Shown: positions 61,340 through 64,000 of the stretch, in pieces | Position numbering within the stretch: position 1 is the stretch's first letter | Layout: the number at the start of each line of letters is the position of its first letter | Source: Streptomyces sp. MMBL 11-1 | GTDB lineage: Bacteria > Actinomycetota > Actinomycetes > Streptomycetales > Streptomycetaceae | Assembly (NCBI RefSeq): GCF_028622875.1 | Contig: NZ_CP117709.1 | Location: forward strand, 5,521,001 to 5,585,000 | DNA length: 64,000 nucleotides | Reading direction: 5' to 3' | The notes under the pieces: generated by a model | The model's input: the letters and a program-made list of their open reading frames with translations, nothing else | The model's database searches: none | What the model was told of the DNA's origin: nothing | Position numbers and translations under genes: made by a program

Positions 61340-62784
61340 CCTCCGCCGCAACCCCCCTGCTCACCGTGGACGACTGCGAACAACTGTCGACGAGCCAGGT
61401 GCACGAGCTGTACCGGGCCCACGTCAACAAGAGCCAGGTCTCCCTGATGACCTCCTTCGGCTTCGGCCGGGAACTCGTCGACCACGCCGAGGGATCCTGG
61501 ATTTACACCCGCGACGGCCGCCGCGTCCTCGACTTCACCGGCGGCGTCGGCGTCCTCAACCACGGCCACAACCACCCGCGGATCCTCGCCGCCCGCCGCC
61601 GCTTCCAGGAACAGCGCCGGATGGAGGTCCACAAGACCTACTTCTCGCCCTACATCGCCGCCCTCGGCCACAACCTCGCCCAGCTCCTCCCCGGCGACCT
61701 GAACCTCTCGTTCTTCCCCAACTCGGGGGCCGAGGCCGTCGAGGGCGCGGTGAAACTCGCGTACAAGTACCACGGCGGCCGCCGGCAGCGGATCCTGCAC
61801 GCCGACATCAGCTTCCACGGCAAGCTGCTGGGCTCCGGCAGCCTCACCGGCAGCGCCCAGAACGCGTTCGCCTTCCCCGGCATCCCCGGCGTCTCCGCCT
61901 TCCGCTACGGCGACCTCGGCTCCGTACGGGAAGCGGTCGCCGGGGCCCGGGACGCCAAGGGCCGCTGCGACGTCTACGCGATCCTCATCGAGCCCTTCTC
62001 CGCCTCCACGATGACGGAGTGCTCCGAGGAGTTCCTGCGCGGCCTGCGGGAGTTGTGCACCGAGGAGAAGATCGTGCTGATCTTCGACGAGATCTACACC
62101 GGCTGGGGCAAGACCGGCAGCCTCTTCCACTTCATGCGCTACCCCGGGCTCGTCCCGGACGTGGTGACCACCTCGAAGTCCTTCGGCGGCGGCAAGTCCT
62201 CGATCTCCGCCTTCGTCGCCCGCGAACCCGTCTTCCGCAAGGCCTACGACAGCCTCGGCGACGCCATGCTCCAGTCCACCAGCACCACCTACTACGGCTT
62301 CGGCGAGGAGACCGCCACCGCGCTGGAGGCCGTGAACATCGCGGTCGAGGACGACTATCCGGCCCGTGCCCGCGCCATCGAACGCGTCCTCGCCCCGGGC
62401 CTGGAGCGGCTGCGCAAGCAGTACCCCGACATCATCGCGGACGTCCGGGGAGCCGGGGCGCTGTACGGGATCTTCCTCGACGGCGGCCCCCGCCTCCTGG
62501 ACCTCGCCGCGAAGATCGCCCCCGGCGGACTGGCCCGCGACCCGCTGCTGCGCACCAAGGTCATCACCTGCGCGGTCGTCAACGCGATGTACCACGACCA
62601 CGACGTGTACATGTACTACACGCTCAACGGCCGCAGCCCCCTGGTGGCCGCACCCTGTCTGGTCGCCGGAGCCGACGAGGTGGAGATCTTCCTCGACGCC
62701 TTCGAGAAGACCCTGGCCAAGGGCATGAACCGGCTCCTCACCGCCTTCCTCAAGGACAAGGCGGTGTCCCGATGGGCGGCCTGA
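61336..62784 (+). CDS. Class III PLP-dependent aminotransferase
   Basis: 482 residues from ATG 61336. Fold-type I features: RRVLDFTGGVGVLNHGHNHP, FFPNSGAEAVEGAVKLAYKY, LIFDEIYTGWGKTGSLFHF (PLP Asp) and TTSKSFGGGKSSISAF, where the Lys of TSK is the Schiff-base residue. C-terminal domain ends FEKTLAKGMNRLLTAFL. Closest in style to polyamine/omega-aminotransferases. In this operon it would introduce an amino group on a carbonyl made by the epimerase/dehydratase; substrate unknown. Confidence 0.88.
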   Translation: MTSAATPLLTVDDCEQLSTSQVHELYRAHVNKSQVSLMTSFGFGRELVDHAEGSWIYTRDGRRVLDFTGGVGVLNHGHNHPRILAARRRFQEQRRMEVHKTYFSPYIAALGHNLAQLLPGDLNLSFFPNSGAEAVEGAVKLAYKYHGGRRQRILHADISFHGKLLGSGSLTGSAQNAFAFPGIPGVSAFRYGDLGSVREAVAGARDAKGRCDVYAILIEPFSASTMTECSEEFLRGLRELCTEEKIVLIFDEIYTGWGKTGSLFHFMRYPGLVPDVVTTSKSFGGGKSSISAFVAREPVFRKAYDSLGDAMLQSTSTTYYGFGEETATALEAVNIAVEDDYPARARAIERVLAPGLERLRKQYPDIIADVRGAGALYGIFLDGGPRLLDLAAKIAPGGLARDPLLRTKVITCAVVNAMYHDHDVYMYYTLNGRSPLVAAPCLVAGADEVEIFLDAFEKTLAKGMNRLLTAFLKDKAVSRWAA

Positions 62785-63818
62785 CCATCGCCGTGACCGG
62801 AGCCGCCGGCATGCTCGGCTCCCACCTCGTGACCCGGCTCGCCGCCGACGGCCACGACGTCGTCGGCGTCGACCTGCGCGACGAACCCCACCCGGCCGCC
62901 GGCGCCCGGCACGTCGTCGCCGACATCCGCGACGCGGCGGCGCTCGCCCGCGCCTTCGACGGGGCCCACGCGCTGGTGCACTGCGCCGCCGCCCTGCCCA
63001 GCTACCCCGTCGACCAGATCCGCTCCATCACCGTCGACGGCACCCGCACCGTCCTGACCGCCGCGCACCGCGCCCGGGTCGACCGGGTCGTGCACATCTC
63101 CTCCACCGCCGTCTACGGACTGCCCAAGCGGGTCCCCACCCCGGAGGAGCACCCCCGTGAACCCGTCGACCCGTACAGCAGGGCGAAGGCGGAGGCCGAG
63201 GAGGTCTGCGAGGAGTTCCGGGCGCGCGGGATGTGCCTGCCGGTGCTGCGCCCCAAGACCTTCCTCGGGCCGGGACGCATGGGCCTGTTCTCGATGCTCT
63301 TCGAATGGGCCGAGGAGCGCCGCAACTTCCCGGTCCTCGGCCGGGGCGACGTCCGCATCCAGATGTTCGGCATGGCCGACCTCGTCGACGCCGTGGTGCT
63401 CGCCCTCGAAGCGCCGCCCGAGACCGCCAACGACGTCTACAACCTGGGGGCCGCCGAGTTCGGCACCCTGCGCGAGGACTTCCAGGCCGTGCTGGACGCG
63501 GCCGGACACGGCAAACGCGTGGTCCCGCTGCCGGCAGCACCGGCACTCGCGGTCCTGCGCCTGCTGGAGCGCACCAAGCTCTCCCCGGTCTACGGGCGGC
63601 TGCTCTTCAAGCTCCTCGACGACAGTTACGTGGACATCGGCCGGGCCACCGAACGGCTCGGCTTCCGTCCCGCGCTCTCCAACCAGGACGCCATCCTCGG
63701 CACGTACGCGTGGTGGCGGACCCAGCGGGGGGCCGGCACACCCGCTCCCGGAGCCGGCCGGACCAGCCGGGACCCGTGGCGCCAAGGGGCGCTCGGCCTG
63801 GCCAAGGTCTTCTTCTGA
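62772..63818 (+). CDS. NAD-dependent epimerase/dehydratase (extended SDR)
   Basis: 348 residues from ATG 62772, overlapping the aminotransferase by 13 nt. Motifs: IAVTGAAGMLGSHLVTRLAA, VDLRDEPH, VVADIRDAAAL, HISSTAVYGLPKRVP, catalytic YSRAK and LRPKTFLGPGRMG. Sugar-nucleotide or related substrate binding region VLGRGDVRIQMFGMADLVDA. Complete catalytic set, unlike the SDR protein at 24.9 kb. Likely shapes the carbohydrate unit used by the glycosyltransferase. Confidence 0.88.
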   Translation: MGGLTIAVTGAAGMLGSHLVTRLAADGHDVVGVDLRDEPHPAAGARHVVADIRDAAALARAFDGAHALVHCAAALPSYPVDQIRSITVDGTRTVLTAAHRARVDRVVHISSTAVYGLPKRVPTPEEHPREPVDPYSRAKAEAEEVCEEFRARGMCLPVLRPKTFLGPGRMGLFSMLFEWAEERRNFPVLGRGDVRIQMFGMADLVDAVVLALEAPPETANDVYNLGAAEFGTLREDFQAVLDAAGHGKRVVPLPAAPALAVLRLLERTKLSPVYGRLLFKLLDDSYVDIGRATERLGFRPALSNQDAILGTYAWWRTQRGAGTPAPGAGRTSRDPWRQGALGLAKVFF

Positions 63819-63835
63819 TCCCCTGGAGCCCTGCC

Positions 63836-64000
63836 GTGGACATCACCCGGTCCTCACCCGCGCCCGTGCGCGTGGTGGCAGTCCCGCCCGAACCCGAACC
63901 CGCCGACCTCACCGCGCCGCCCGAACCCACCGCCGTAGAGCCGCTTCAGCCTCATCCGACCGCGACTGCCACCGCGTCCGCGAGCGCGAGCGTCGGCGTG
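63836..64000 (+). CDS. Next gene of the accessory operon, 5' fragment
   Basis: Starts at GTG 63836 with GGAG 7 nt upstream, 17 nt after the epimerase stop, and remains open to the edge (55 codons). The visible part is a Pro/Glu/Thr/Ala-rich disordered tail (VDITRSSPAPVRVVAVPPEP onward). Family cannot be judged; a membrane or secreted protein with a disordered N-terminus is possible. Confidence 0.6.
   Translation, partial: MDITRSSPAPVRVVAVPPEPEPADLTAPPEPTAVEPLQPHPTATATASASASVGV

Overview
The window is chromosomal DNA of a Streptomyces (very high GC, GTG starts, ATGA/GTGA start-stop overlaps, WblC, sigma-R/RsrA, NrdABS with a cobalamin riboswitch, HisN). Gene order follows the conserved core of S. 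coelicolor from roughly SCO5182 to SCO5230 (from memory: wblC SCO5190, hisN SCO5208, aroA SCO5212, sigR/rsrA SCO5216/5217, nrdB/nrdA SCO5225/5226). The block adnA-adnB, nudC, mycoredoxin, uvrD2, whiB7/wblC, ABC1 kinase, DUF2342 metalloprotease, YlbL-like protease and UPF0182 also matches the order around Rv3193c-Rv3202c in Mycobacterium.

Layout. 0-15 kb: DNA repair and redox genes (ATL-like protein, AdnAB helicase-nuclease, M20 peptidase, NudC, mycoredoxin with a sigma-R promoter, UvrD2), then wblC behind a long leader with an upstream ORF and an intrinsic terminator. 15-26 kb: ABC1 kinase, an orphan E1/ThiF-like protein, a YgjP-type metallopeptidase, a TerD-AIM24 protein with two further AIM24 proteins, NUDIX, DUF2342 and an SDR protein. 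26-35 kb: moaE, YlbL-like protease, UPF0182 membrane protein, and two identical initiator tRNA genes flanking a Sel1-repeat gene. 34.5-42.5 kb: peroxide regulator and catalase, CBS protein, hisN, tetR, sugE, rsgA-aroA, M50 peptidase. 42.5-48.3 kb: SRAP protein, hydrolase, sigR-rsrA thiol-stress switch, TPR protein, def, M15 peptidase.

48-54 kb holds the class Ia ribonucleotide reductase genes nrdA-nrdB, led by a cobalamin riboswitch. nrdB is separated from a probable nrdS regulator by a small opposite-strand gene and a 181-bp MITE-like palindrome whose end coincides with the nrdB stop codon. 54-58.3 kb has a lipoprotein, ybdD-cstA (pyruvate/carbon-starvation transport) and a LuxR-type regulator.

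The most accessory-looking part is 58.3 kb to the right edge. A DasR-like palindrome precedes a tightly coupled operon: short ORF, unknown protein, family 2 glycosyltransferase, flippase-like membrane protein, class III aminotransferase, NAD-dependent epimerase, and a further gene cut by the edge. I do not recognise it as a known cluster; it looks like a pathway for an amino-modified, membrane-linked glycoconjugate. No CRISPR array, intact insertion sequence or rRNA was seen.
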